The notes under the pieces are model-generated. The model saw nothing but the letters and a program-made list of their open reading frames with translations. It was not told the DNA's origin and ran no database searches. This document shows, one piece after another, positions 49,960 through 63,563 of a stretch of DNA of 64,000 nucleotides. The translations under genes were made by a program, and so were the position numbers. The stretch's first letter is position 1. Every line of letters starts with the position of its first letter. The stretch comes from Anseranas semipalmata (lineage: Eukaryota > Chordata > Aves > Anseriformes > Anseranatidae), in the NCBI GenBank assembly GCA_013399115.1, contig VXAA01005665.1, forward strand, positions 324,416 to 388,415, in the 5' to 3' direction.

Positions 49960-52900
49960 TTTACTTCCTCAGCCATTAGATTTTTTTTTTATTGGAAAGT
50001 TTTGCATTATTGCCTACAGTCCATCTTTTATAGTTTACTTACGATCCAGCATAGTTGGTTAATAAACATGCTGCCTAACATGCACAAAGTCGCATTTAAA
50101 ATAGCCAAACTACGATGTTGCTAACATCTATTTGTTTGGTTTTTATCTTTCTCTAATTCCTGAAACTTGGTTGTTTCCCCTCCTTTTCAGAACCCCATAT
50201 CTTCCATTTTATAGTGAAGTAGCTCTAATCATGTGTGCCATTCAGAGATGACAATGATCTCCGCTCTTCCAGCCACGCAGATCTATATTTACCATTTTCT
50301 TCTGCTAATAAAGTATGCTGAACAGAGGGTTCAGAGGCAGGTGTGCGCACAGCAGGGCTTAAATGTGACCACAGTATAAAAGATGTATGTTTTACAACTG
50401 CAAGGAGAAGATTGCTTGCTATTTTGCTAGCTTAGCCCATAGTTGCTAACAGTCACAAGACATCACATCTAGCTAGTTTGGACCCAAATCTAACTTAATT
50501 TCTTATTCTTTTCGTATCATAAAGAGCAAATACAGCATCCATCATATACAACAAAATAAGAAAACCACCACAGGAGAACCTCCACAAGATCTCTCCACAC
50601 ATTGGAATAGTCTTTAAAAGCCATTATCCATTGTTATTTCACTACAGACATACCAATAAAATCAGATCTTTATCTGGCATAGTTAAAACAGTCCTAGTGA
50701 TTTCACTACTCAAAAGAAAAGCCACAATTTCAGTGAGATAATAGAATTCAAAAATATGCATATACTCCTACAGATAGATGCAGTTTCATGAAAATTTAGC
50801 TATATATACAGATAAAAGTTAAAGATGTTGCACATTCTTAAGAGCAATATCAGAGTTAATATTAACAGAAAGTCAAAGTTCCAAATTATCACTTTCCAGA
50901 AAGCCGTTTATCTGTTTAAGGAACTTAAAGCATTCAAGAGGAGCCCAAATCCTGTTTCTCAATAACAGGTAAAGAATGAATAGAGTAATATCCTCAGTAG
51001 GCAATCAGAATAAAAATATATTGGAAACCTTGTTTTTAAGACTTATGGTACTATTTAGAACATGAGGATTTAAGTAAAAATAGAGTCTGAAGAGGATTAT
51101 TACCCCACTGTTCCTGCTATAGATTCTTAATAGCCACTTCTTTCCAGAGTCCCAGTTTTAATCAAGAGAACTTGATAAATATTATATTCATTTCAGCTGT
51201 TGCCTCATCTCTTACATCTCCAGCTATTTTAATATGACCATAGACAAATAATTTTGACCTCAGCATTTGATAATTACTATTGGCACCCTGAAGCTACACT
51301 TCCCATAGTGGTCCCTTACCATACACAACAGGCAGACTACGAGCAGCAACAAGGAGACCAGTGAGGGCAGTTATAGCTCCATGTGAAATCGCAGAGCATT
51401 TAGAACATGGAAAAGGTTAGATGTAACCCTAGGACATGAATTGTAGCATTACAGTACATACATTTCTTTCTCTTCCGGAGTGCCTCTGAAGCTTTATAGG
51501 AAGAGACCCAACAAAATCACAGACTTGCAAAGCCGCCTCTGAATGTGACAGAGGAAGCACTGTCTTAGCACTACATCCCAAGCTGGTGCAGGTGAGGAGC
51601 AGCAAGGAAGCAAGCACAGGGCAGCTGTGCTGAGCACAGCAGAGCCCTCTGCCCATCAGCACACCCAGGGGTACCACTGCACCCACATCATCACCAGAAA
51701 CTAAACAAGGATTCAAGTCCTTTACCTGCTTTTACACAGGTGGGAAGGCTGGTAATAAAATCATTTCCTAGGCTTTCCTTTCCTGCTAGCCTCTTGCTGT
51801 CTAAAAAGCATGGAGTAGGAACAAACCAGCCCCAATTGCCAAATAGAGACACTAACATCAGGGGTGGGGAAGCATGGTTATTCTACCAGGAAAAGAGTGA
51901 GGCAGGTAACCTGCCATGGAGTAGAATATCTTTATTAAAGTAACAACAACAACAAATCCAATTTAAAGATTTTCTCCTCCAAGAGTCAATTCAAAGGCTA
52001 CTATTGCCCATGTGTCCATATGATGAGAAGAATCATTAAAAGGGAATCATTAAGATTTAAGCTGTACAGTTCATTTCCAATCATTAAACTTAATTCAACA
52101 TGGCTTTTACATTTGCACACCATGTTGATTTCTAGTTTCTGAAGTTAAGACATCCTTCATATTTGAAAACATATTTCCTTTCTTTCCATGTTTGTTGATT
52201 TTTCCTGTTACGTCTAGAGAAATACCACACTGGAGCAAGGGATAGACTTTGACAACTAAAAGATTCCCATTTTGTTTTCCAGCAAACTTCTGAGAAGAAG
52301 GGAGGAACAAGCCCACCAGTCAGCAACTATCTCTCACTTTGAGGCTATCACTAGTGACAAATATAGATTTTGAGCACAGCTAAATCAGGTAGGAAAGAAG
52401 CACCTCTACCTTATGAAATATTCATTCTTATATGGTGGTCAAAGTTTAAAAAAGGCTTTTACCGAAGTTAGACAATCCTTTAGGTTTTTTTCCTTGATAG
52501 ATCATAAAAAGAAAGCTTAAATTCAGATGTTATGAAAAGATCTAAGAAATCCTGCTCACTAAACTTCTATAGCACTATTAATAAAGACACTTTTGGAGGT
52601 AAGATAGAGGAAAAAAGATTAAAAGGAGCAATGGATGAAGGGAAGATTTTATACTGTATCTAATGTAAAAGGTGAAGCTTATTCTCTGAATACTAGCAGA
52701 TTAAGGGACATTCTGCTAATATTAGCAGCAATAGCACTAAATCTGATTTTCTAAGCATCAGAAAGTGACTGCTGTTTTATATTTAATTTTGTTCTTAAAG
52801 GATGGTTACATTTCACCATCAGATGCACAATAAATAAAATATAAAAACATTTTTCCTGGTTTCCTAATTTCTTTAGCAAATCAAATTTATCCAGACCTGG

Positions 52901-53755
52901 TAATGTTTTAAACATACACAAGATAAATCCTGATGGGTAATTTTTAAATTAATCAAAATGTCAAGGTTCTCTGCTTGTTAGTCAATGAGTGGAGTATTTT
53001 TAGTGTTTTAGGTCTAATATAAGATCTTCAGATTAGTACCTATTTTTTTATTTTTTTTAAATTACAAGGGAGGGTGATCAGAGCCCTATTTTAGTTCTAT
53101 TGGTTTTGCCTGTATCTGTCATTTCCAATTGCATGAAAGGAATCAGTTGTCTCAAAGTTATTTGATCAGATAATTCTTGCTTCTCTGCTCATTTTCTTGA
53201 TATCCCACCAGCTAGCATTGCTTATATTTTGATGTTTGTTACAAGCAGACTGGTCACTTCAGATTACCAAAAAATACTTCAGTTGCAAGCTTCACTGGGC
53301 ACCACTGCAAAGAAACTGGACAAGGAATGGACAGCAGTATGTTACATCCCTGCAGAGGCTTCCCCCCTACCTTTAAGACCTGCAAGAAATCTTCTGGAAC
53401 AGAGAGCTTAGGGATATAAATAGTAAGCCGGTGGTGAGTCAAAGACAAACTATGATTCAACAGCAAATATTGCTACACTAGTAAATACAACAAAGAAGTA
53501 TCTATGAAGTCAAACACCAAGGCCAAAAGTTATGCATGTTTAACCACAAGCCTCAACTTACTACAGCCACCCCACATTTTGCTGCTGGCACATACAGAGG
53601 CATCTAATTCACCTAAAACTGAACTTTCATTGCAGAAAATGTCTGTTCAATTAATTCTCACCAAGTCAGTAAGCACCTCACCTACCAGCCTGCTGCCCAT
53701 CCTAGCACCTTGCCTGCTCTCTTCAATTTCAGCGGTTCCACTTAGTGAAAGAACA
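49960..53755. other. Unique non-coding DNA
   Basis: AT-rich sequence, no supported gene. The passage at 51430-51720 is more GC-rich and holds a 95-codon minus ORF that has cysteine- and leucine-rich but unrecognisable content. Confidence 0.55.
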
Positions 53756-54390
53756 CTTTAGAGGACTTGAACCTGGATGCACCAGCTCTTCCCTCATGCC
53801 CCCTAAACACCAACAGAAACATGCCATCACACTGGGAACAGAAAGCAGGCCAACTGAGCAGAGAAGCTCCTCCCAAGCACCTGGCATCCCTCAGCCCAGC
53901 TGACTCGAGGCCAGGGCATAAGCCCCATGCTTTCACAGCTCCCTCCAGGCAAGGGAGTGTGGCTGCCCATGGGGAACACCAACTGCTGGGAAGGGCGTCA
54001 CCTTCCTCCTCTGGCAAAGCACCCATCAGGAGCTCAGTACCAGGCCTATGCCAAGTAAGATTTGTGAACATTCTTGGGGGTGGGGGTGTAATTTTCCACA
54101 CTGTTGTTGTAATTTAAAGAAAAATAGCATGTAAAAAGCTTACATTCTTGCCTTTCTGAATCTTGCCATTCAGCCACTTATCCCTGCCTTTGGAAAGGAA
54201 GCTCCACACCCCAGCAGACTGTGGGCAGGGGCAGTCTGCTGACGGCCACAGGGTGGTGTGGGGACCCTCACCTCGGGCTTTTCTCCAGGCAGCTCTGGTA
54301 AGTGAAGGAGTTGACCTCAGGCTCCACCAACTAGGCTTCCATGGGGAGCAGTATGCTTGGGGACTGACACCAGCAAAATAAGTCATAAAA
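53756..54390. other. GC-richer block with splice-like signals
   Basis: This block stands out from its AT-rich surroundings. It has ORFs above 100 codons on both strands over the same bases (53742-54101 minus, 53767-54117 plus), which is what GC richness alone produces, and neither peptide is recognisable. A strong acceptor CTTTTCTCCAG ending at 54288 is followed after nine bases by a near-perfect donor GTAAGTGA at 54298, outlining a possible nine-base microexon. A GGGGGTGGGGGTG run lies at about 54075-54087. Confidence 0.3.
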
Positions 54391-57300
54391 CACTGTTCCA
54401 GTCAGCAAATTAACAGCAGTACTGCCATTCATGCTTTTCTGTAAAATTAGGCAGACAAGATGGAAGAAGTAGTTTGCCTTCAGCGAAGCATCTCTACTTC
54501 CAATATGAATAACTAGGTTTTTATTCTATTAAAAATGTTTTATTATTTTTTAATAATGGCAGGTCAGGGAGGAGAAAAAAGAGGCATCTGGGATACAGAA
54601 ATCATGTTCTTTTTCAGAGCTTAAAAGTAATTTTTAGTTCAAAGATTTTTGTTATAGTATACTTAGGAAAGACACTAGGGGTTAGTCATCCCCCAAAGTG
54701 CTTAATTACTGTTGCATCTGGTTTCACTAGAGGCAGTAATGAAGTATCTGTATTTACAGCATGTACATGTTTGATACAGCATGGAGGGTACTCAGGGTAA
54801 AGGCTGCTACCTCTAAGCCCAATGTAAGATACTTTACACTGAAACATGCCAGCAAGATGTTGAGAGGGGAAGGGAGAAGAGAAATAAGTCTCTCTCCTTA
54901 CGGAGAGAGTTTAAATAATATTTATGTGCAGAAGACATCATTAGGTCTGAAAAGCTGCATCTCCCAAGAAGTAGATTCACACATGTTAAAATAGCTGGCC
55001 CATCTCCAGGATAAGGAGGTGGCAGAATGAGTTTTAGAGATAAATTTATCCTCCAAAGGCCAGACAGACTCAGTCTAGATGTAATAGATCATAAGAGGTA
55101 CACCAAACTGTGTGGATCCCTAACAGATAGAGCTTACCACACAGGGAATACTGAAATAAGATCTCAGAAAGCTTGTCAAGCTATCTAGCTGATCTACCTT
55201 AGATAAATCCAGTTTGATTTTAATCTAAAAGCAGAAAATTAACCATTTTTCTTTATTTCTTTGCCTGTGCTTTGTCTGAAAATTTCTACCACCACTCTGT
55301 TTTGCACACATCAAGTAGCTGTTTTTATTTACATTTTACCTTAACTTGGCTTAATAGCAATTTGAAGAAAACAGTTGCGAACAATAAGACATACATCCCC
55401 CTCAGGGTGAGAAGCCAGGGCAGGGCACACAAACAAGCATCGGCAACCGGCCAGCACATTCTTCAGAGTACCCAGATCCTAAAGGCTCCGCCAGCGACTG
55501 GCTGTGTGTGCCCCACTTCAGTTATACAGACCAGATGAAAAGTTGGCATCAGCAGGGAAGGAGAGGCAGCAGCCTGACTGGAAAAGTTACCTGAAGTGAA
55601 CATATTGTAGAAGCAGCATCAGATCTGCATTCAACTTCTGGGTTGCACACTATGCAAACTAGACAGAACATCAGTTGAGTTTACCACATGTGATTTTACA
55701 GTTCAGTTCACTATTTAAAGGAGACAGGACACAGGAAGAGATACAGATTGTGAATGGAAAAATAAAACCCATCCTAAATAAAAAATTTGTAGAATTGCTA
55801 GAAGGATATCATTGTGAAAACTAACACTTCAACATTAGTTATACCTGTTTGCCCTAATTTTGGAAGCTGTTTTCAACACCCAGCATAACAGAATTCTGAC
55901 TAAGTATATGTTAAGTTCAAGTCCTTCTAGGCTCTTAGTTAAGAACTTAAGTATCTCTTAATTTTTCCTTTATGACCTTTAGTAAGGCTGAAAGATCTAA
56001 GAGTATGCGGGACAAAGTGTCGTCATCTCATAGGAAAGTAGCTGCTTTACAACAAGAAAGCTTAAAAACACAACCTAAAATACCCCAATTTTTGTATTGG
56101 AAAGGACATAAGACACCAACATTCATCTGAGCAGATAAAAATAGGGAAGAACAAATAAGAATTATTTTCAATCAGATGGATTTTTTATTACTTATTTTAG
56201 AATATTAAAGTTAAGCTAGGAACCCTGCAAAATAAGTATGAGTATATTGCAAGAAATCAGTCCAACATTCAGTTCCAGAGAACTTTATATTAATAAAATT
56301 TTCATGTGATCTTCCTTCTTGGACTATTAACTAAGCAGTCACATAAATACAAGTTGGTAGAACAAGGTTTTAGAGGTAGAATCTTTACTCCAGCAAAATT
56401 CCCAGACAGAACATCCCCTGCCACAAAGCAAAGGATGATTTTTTTTGATTTAAATACAGGCACCTAGGAAATAAAATATGTAGATGCCTCAGAAGAGCTA
56501 TGCAAGGAAGAAAGATCATTTGGATAAGGCACTCAATCCCACTACATTAACACATACCTTCATAGTGTCACTAGAAAGTGAGTATCAAATTAAATACGAG
56601 TTTTATAAACTGTATGTATAGCGGAAACTCTTACAAATGAGTAGTATACCAGTTCTGGTAATGGATGGCCTTTTCAAGTAAAATGATTATAATTTTCATA
56701 TGTTAATAAAGCAGCAGAAGCCCTCACAAAGGACGATTTCCACATACTATATTTGTGGTCTGTAAGCAAAGAAATATAGTGGGAGTAAGCTGCAGATGAA
56801 TTTACACATTGATTTTCCCAGAGAAAAACTGGAATGAAATTCAGACTAAAGATAGTAAAAACAGAAACAAGATTCCACTTTTAAGGAAGGTGGACAGAAG
56901 ATGCATACTCAAAGATAATTTCTCTGGCACTATTACCCTATAGAGACTAAAGAGGCAGAAGATCCCTTCTTCCTCTACCAACTTGATTCTTCTGCCATTT
57001 TCCCTCCAAATTTTTTGATAGACCTCACAAAATCCAGGCAAGTCCTCAGTTATTACAAAAAAGTTATATCCCACCCAAACAAAACTGAAGTTCCAGTAGT
57101 TAATGGCATAACAGCCAACTACTTTGAAGAAGAAACGGGTAGTGAATGGGGGAGGAAGAAGCAGATGGGAGGGGAGATTCAGCCAGGCATTTTTAGCCAT
57201 TCAGGTGTTACCATTTCTTACAAGCCTACTTCAAAATCCCATTGTACAATGAACTGCAATTTGTACTACCCTCTAAATGTAATCAAGTAACAACCACATC

Positions 57301-60300
57301 CCCATGTTCAGTTCAGGAAGTTCTTACGCAACCATCAGCAATGAGGTCTAACCCTAGCAGCTACCAGAGCCCCCAGTGCTTCCACCTCATCCATGTGGTT
57401 ATCATCTCAGACCCACAAGCAGTTATCTGCCACTAGCTGCTACCACTACACTAAAATCAATGGAAGGCAGCTGTGGAACCAATGAACTCCAGTGACCTAC
57501 TTCTGATATGCTCCATCTTCTCTGATGAAAGATCAGGCAGCATTTCTAGATGCTACTTCCATTTCTCTTCAAGAAGAAATGGAATCATTCAAATTACATA
57601 GGAATATCATAAATTACTCCTCTGTTTCAACATACATGGAAAAAACCATTCCAAATTAGGTGTTCCCAAATTCAGTAATCTGAAACAGTCTATACTCTTG
57701 TCTTCTGATTTACATTTAATTGATTAATCCTGTTATCTGCAGAATTATCCTGGAAGGAAAAAGACAAATTCTTTAGTTAATCAAGGTTGAGAAGTTTAAT
57801 CTTAAAAAAGATATTACCTCACAATTCTACAACAAATTTGACAAATTTATACTTAGGTTTGTTATGAACATCCATCCTTAGTTTAGTGCTAAAAGTTTCA
57901 TATTTGAAATAGAGTTGTTACAGCTTCCCTTAGTGTTCTCATCTGCCCTCTGCTTTGAGCCAATTAATAGCCTGAGTCACTTTTTTTAAGCCATAACTTT
58001 ATCATTAAACGCAAAATAAGTTTTTGATGTGTTTGGTTTGGTGTATCCCTCCACTCACCCTCGCTTACTGTTGATGTTTGTCATTCTCTTAGGCAACGAA
58101 GGCCACATAATGAGAGCAATTCTGAAAGCTCCAACTAAGAAAATACAGAGAAAGAATGAAGAGTAAAATCTCTGAACAAAAATCAGAACAACTCCCAAGA
58201 AAGGAACAAAGATACTTTTCTCTTAAGACTTGTGAATGCTTTAGATTATGAAGTTTTCAGTAGATATTTTGGGGGTTTTGTTTGTCAAAAAAAAATCATT
58301 GGCAAGTGTATTATCTTTCCTTTTTAACTGAATCTAACCTTTCAATGCTTTGAAAAGATGTCCCGCAAAAATAGGTAGATTACATGAAAGTTTGTCACTC
58401 ATTTTGTCAGGTAGATTCTTCAATCTGCTATCAAATTCCTATTCTGTTGTATGCTGTGAAGACTGGGATGAAAGGGCACACCTAGGTAGGTGTCCGCTAG
58501 ATTTTAAGACCAGAAGTAATAGCAAAGTAGTAAGTGTGCAATACAGAGGAAAGATGAACATCCATAAGAGATCTATTTCTGCTGCGGTCAACTACAAAAA
58601 TACAGGTCATCATCTGGTTAGTCTTGAATAGAAGATGTAGTTCAGGACTAAGACTAACCACAAATATCAAAATACCACAGATGTAAACATTTCAGTACAC
58701 CAAAACCACACATTTTGGGACCTTATGCTGTAGTTAATTTTAGCAATTTTGTCTCAGTCAGAAGCATTTTGTTTACAAATATTTAGTAGGTCACAAAGTG
58801 TTCTTTGGAAAATTCTGTGTATAACATTTCAATAATAAGCTAAGCATTTGTCCTAATCTAATTCTAAATAAGCACACAAAGACAACATAATCCTTCAGAA
58901 GTAACCTTTGATTAAATACAAGTACTCACAGTAGAAAAGGAGTATCTTTTCCTCAGCTCATTTTCCTTGCCTAAGGCTATTATTTAGCAGTTTTTCATTT
59001 AATTTAGTTGTTCAGACTCCAAGAAGCATCCAATTTCAAGCTTTTCTGTATAAAAGCATACAGAGGAGCAGGACCCCTGCTTCAGCATAAGAACAGCAGA
59101 GCAAGGAGAGAATTGTACCTTGAAAGCCTTAGATATCAAAAGCAGTCCCTAATATGCTCCTTCTCAGAGTACTAGTGCAGTTCTTTACCTCTGCCATCTC
59201 CACAACTGGTTGTAAGCACCATTGTGAATAATTCTGAATGGAATCCACCATGTTTAAATGAAATGGGTACTGTGCAACAACCACAGAGAGGCCAAAGTTG
59301 GGCAAAAAAGTTAGTGGCTTTTTTCAGAGTAAAAAAAGAAACACGGTCACCTAATGACTAACCATAGAACAATAGCTAAACCCCAACTAGAATAACCTAC
59401 AAGAACAGCCAGGATGATTAAAAATGGTGATACTTGTAATGTCTACAGAATAAATTCAGATAAACCTGGAGAGTTCTGCCTTCTCCACTGCTCCCCATAT
59501 TATTTTCTAATCCCATTATACCTATACAGCTACAGACACAGCTTTCCAAGAAAGCAACAGTGGCTCAAAAATAATCTCAGGTTTCCCTTCCATTGCTGAA
59601 GCTGGGGTATGTGCATACCTTACCTTATACATTGGCAGATGTAAAAGATCAGTCTAGTTCCTAGAAATCTATTACATAGGTGGCATGCAGGGAAAGTTCA
59701 GAGGATCCTGTCCAGTAAGCAAATCCTGTGTTATTGTACAGGATAGACTAATCAGCAGCACAGAGATGGGCTTCCAGAAGTTCATTCTACTAATAATGAG
59801 AATCCATGGCTTCTAAAGCAGAAGTGTACTAAAAAATACTGAAGAAATTAACTTAGAGAGGAAACGTTAACTGTGAACTCCCTGGCTTCTCTCAGTTAGT
59901 GTCAAAACCTCAAAGCTATTGAAACATTGTTTTTTGCATTTAATATTTACAATGCTGTGATAGTAGCAATGAGATAATTACAGCACTTCTGCTACCAAGG
60001 CCATGACTCACAAAAGTCAAACATCAGGTCATTATTTCTGTCATTCTGCTAGAAGGGTTGAGGAGGGGAAAATGGAAGAGGAGAGAAATTTAAGCTTTTG
60101 CTTTGAGATGCTGTCCACAGAAGCAGAGTATCTGTTTCCAACACACAGCAGTTTACATCTTATACAACTGAATTACTATGGAGAGTTCCTGCCTCCCCCT
60201 GTCCCCCCGACACCTTTTGAATAATTGACTCAAAGACCTATATTACAAGAAAAGTGCATGGGAGGGGCACAGTCAAGATGTCCATTTGTGAAGCACCCCA

Positions 60301-61035
60301 ATATTTGAGCCTGTGATACTGCACACTCCACAGAATGCAATTAGTTTCTTGGTAGTGGTAACGCATCTTGATGCACAGTATAATTTTGCATATGGTGAAC
60401 CTAGCCATGCTGAATTAGCAAGCATTTTTACAAGGCATCTATGCTACTTGCATTGTTATATGAGAACCCATTTTCTGCATCATCGTCCATGCCTTTCACA
60501 GAGATATGAGAGTTTCAGCCTAACCCAAGAACTCCCTAAATAAAAGCTGGTTCATGCTGTGGGATCTCTTGAAATATCATTTTTGCTCAATGTAGATCAA
60601 AAATATATTGGGAGCACAGTAAATGAAACAGGTATTTTCTGTTGATCACAATTGTCCAAAGAGAATTTAGCCTACATACAAATTTTACAACAGTCTGAAA
60701 TAACTTGTCATTATGCTTTCTGAAAAATAATTTAACTGGAAATATAATCTCCCTTTTTATACTTTCAGAATGATGTCTCCGAAAAGAAACAGAAAATTTA
60801 GTTTACTACTTGTAAATCAAAGATCAATTCTCTCTCCGCTTCTCAATTACTATATTGGCAAATATAAGGAAGAATAGTAGGCTCCACAATGCATGAGGAA
60901 GTTACCTAGTGCCATTACTTGCTGGTAAAGCCTCAAAGCCACTGTTGCATTTTTGGGGCAATGCAATTCAAGAAAAATGTGGACCACTTTGGATTGCAAG
61001 AGGATGAAATTTTACAAAGAGTAACAAGCAAGCAT
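54391..61035. other. Unique non-coding DNA
   Basis: AT-rich sequence without a supported gene. A perfect small hairpin is at 54890-54909. The 119-codon minus ORF at 56841-57200 is leucine/phenylalanine-rich but has no recognisable family and no splice or promoter context, so it is not called as a gene. Confidence 0.5.
54890..54909. repeat. Small perfect inverted repeat
   Basis: CTCTCTCC, loop TTAC, GGAGAGAG. The eight-base stem with a tetraloop forms a compact hairpin in RNA or single-stranded DNA. No known function can be assigned. Confidence 0.8.
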
Positions 61036-61372
61036 GATCAAGGTTGAAAGGGAATGATATTATTTGGTCTAACAAAGACTGAAGGAAGAGTGATAACAGC
61101 TTTTCTATCTTTTACACCTTAATATTTTAAGTAGGAAGTGAACAGATGCTTCTTCATATCCAGTGAAGATAAGGGAAGCTGTAGCAGGTTTAATAGCAGC
61201 AAGAGACTTAGATGAAGCACACAGCACTACAGTTGGCTAAGTGCTGAAAAAGATTGCCTGGGAAGCAACAGAGTTTTCATTATTATATTTAAGAACAAAC
61301 TAGATAAATATTTATCAGGAGTAACATCGGAATACCTGATTCTGCCTTGGGGCTAAAGACAAACATGACCTC
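61036..61372 (+). mobile_element. Ancient CR1 (L3-like) 3' end relic
   Basis: From GAAAGGGAATGATATTATTT the sequence follows an old CR1 3' region: GAAGGAAGAGTGATAACAGC, a diverged 'AAGGxAGGACAAGAAG' zone, GTTTAATAGCAGCAAGAG, CTAAGTGCTGAAAAAGATTG, CCTGGGAAGCAACAGAG, TTTAAGAACAAACTAGATAA and CTGATTCTGCCTTGGGGCT. These are the 'GGGCTTAATTGCAGCAAGGGA', 'AAGCACTGGAATAGGCTTCC', 'TTTAAGAACAGGTTGGACAA' landmarks in worn form. It is much more diverged than the copies at 41066 or 63564 and lacks an octamer tail. Confidence 0.75.
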
Positions 61373-63563
61373 TCTTTCTTCCAAGTTCATTTTATAGCAT
61401 TTTTACAAGGATTCTTTGCTAGTTGGCCTTCTCAGACCACAGAAAGCACACAACAGGTTTTTATTGTTATCCAGATGAGAAATTAGCAATTGACTGAGGC
61501 CATGCCAAGCTGAGATGCAAGAAGTTCGCTGGCAATAGTCACCATTATTTGTGTAAGATGCTTTGAGAGCATCAGTAGGGCAAAATTTAAAGGCTTGAAT
61601 TTATGGACAGAATTGACTGATGGCGTACGAGGACTTGCTGCACAGCTATTTGATGTTTTTCCTCAAATCACTTAAGGCCCATTTCAGACCACTAATCTTA
61701 TGAATAAGGTAATTAATTCAAACCATCTTTACCTTAGTAGTGTACGTGCCATGTGTTCAACTGGGTATGACTATTAGTATTCTTCAGTCATAGAGATAAG
61801 TCATTTTGTCATGTACAAAGGTAACATCATGCCACACTGGATCAGAGTGCAACTAAAGCTCTCTTAACCTCTCTTTAAAAGGTCTTTTGACTCCTCCTAC
61901 CTTCTCATAGATATTCTACATAGAAGATCTGCAATTATTTCAAAATCTGTCTATCTTCACAGCCCTTCAATGCTTGGAACCAGGATACATGAATTAGGAA
62001 ATTTTCTCAGGAGCAAATACGAAAGAAAAAACCCTCACAAAAACTGGAATCTTCACAAACCTCGCTGTCCTCCAAGCAGGAACTTCATCTCCTCGCTTTG
62101 TAATCAAGTAAATAGGGATAAATATATTAAAAATAACTTAAAATGTCTTTGAAGCAAGCCTTTACATCCTTTTTAGCTGTGAAGAGAATGGCAGAATTAA
62201 GTGAATACCAGATGTTTATTTGTGCTAGTTATTACACTGCTGGAAAAAGCTTAGATAGTAGCTAATCAGGTTGGAGAATACAAGTAATTTTTGAACACCC
62301 TGGCCATAATTCTCAGTTCTGTTCAGTGCATCATTGAAAAGATGCAAAAATGATTAATCAGTCCTCATATATGATAAAATTCCAAACTCCTGGAAAACAC
62401 TTTGAGGAAATCTTAAACTTTTTTTAATGAAAAGAGCTACCTCTGAAAAGTAACCTCACAAAGTGCATACACATGTCAAGGAGGATGAAAGGTTTAGGTT
62501 CTTTAACCTTTGACTGAAAGAATGTCTGTCTGGAGCTTTAATCTCAAGCAGGTAGATGGGGTAAGAAGCAGCTTCCAGTTTATTGGATGTTAATTATAAC
62601 TTTAGAGTTCCTGATAGAAGTTATCAAACTGGAACAAGTTACAAGAAGGTCTATTCAAAAGACTTAGAGTATCTATAGATGCAGACCACCAGGGATATCC
62701 TTAGATTCTACGTGAACTATGATGACCTGTTACATCAGCTAGAAGAAACCACTTCTCTGTGGGGTGATTTAGCTTAGATAGCACATTAGTGCGGCAATAG
62801 TACTTCTAGTACCCAAACTGCCTCACCCAAACTACTGATCTAGCTTGAGCATTTCTGCAGTCTTATTTTGTACCATATAAATTTATCTTGAATAAACATG
62901 ACTCATATAGCCTAGCAACAGGAAAGACAAGAGACAATATTGCTCTTTAGAGCAGAAGCTGTAGGAGGATAAAAAATCTACACCCAACTCCACCAACCCA
63001 CAGAAGACAAAAGGACAGAAAAAATGGGAACATTTCTTATTGGTAAGTCCCATAAGTTTAACTTGTGTTTAGAAGATAGGTCTTAACCATCAGAAGTGAA
63101 ACAGCCTTTCAGTAAGAATGGAGGGGACCAGACAAAAATATTAGTAATTTTAGAAGACGACTCCAAATGAATTGGAGTAGGAGGCTGAATAGCAATGGCC
63201 ATTTTAGTACACTGACTGCACATCAGCTGAAGCCTTATAGAAGCCAAGCGGTGATGGTCTGGCCATCTAGTTATAACAGATAAAGTGTAAATGCAACAGC
63301 AGTTCCTACTGAGCTAGACAGAATATGAAGACAGGAGGAAACTGAAACACATCACCTGCAAATCACTTCAAAGGCATACACACAAAGAAACACTTCACTG
63401 AATAAATCTAACAACTAATGTGAGAGGTGGTACACTTTTTTTTTAGGTGTCTTTCACATTACAAGACCTTTATTTGATAGGCCTTTGTCCTGGCACAGGG
63501 TACATTCCCCCCACTCCCCCCATCAACTTCTGACACAATACTATAAACACATAAGTTTTGTTT
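61373..63563. other. Unique non-coding DNA
   Basis: AT-rich single-copy sequence with no recognised gene or repeat. Confidence 0.55.

Noticed and set aside
49837..50124. 95-codon ORF crossing the N run
   Set aside because: The reading frame is carried through 62 unknown bases, so it has no meaning.
53742..54117. Opposed ORFs of 119 and 116 codons as genes
   Set aside because: Both strands are open over the same GC-rich bases and neither peptide is recognisable; GC richness alone explains the lack of stops.
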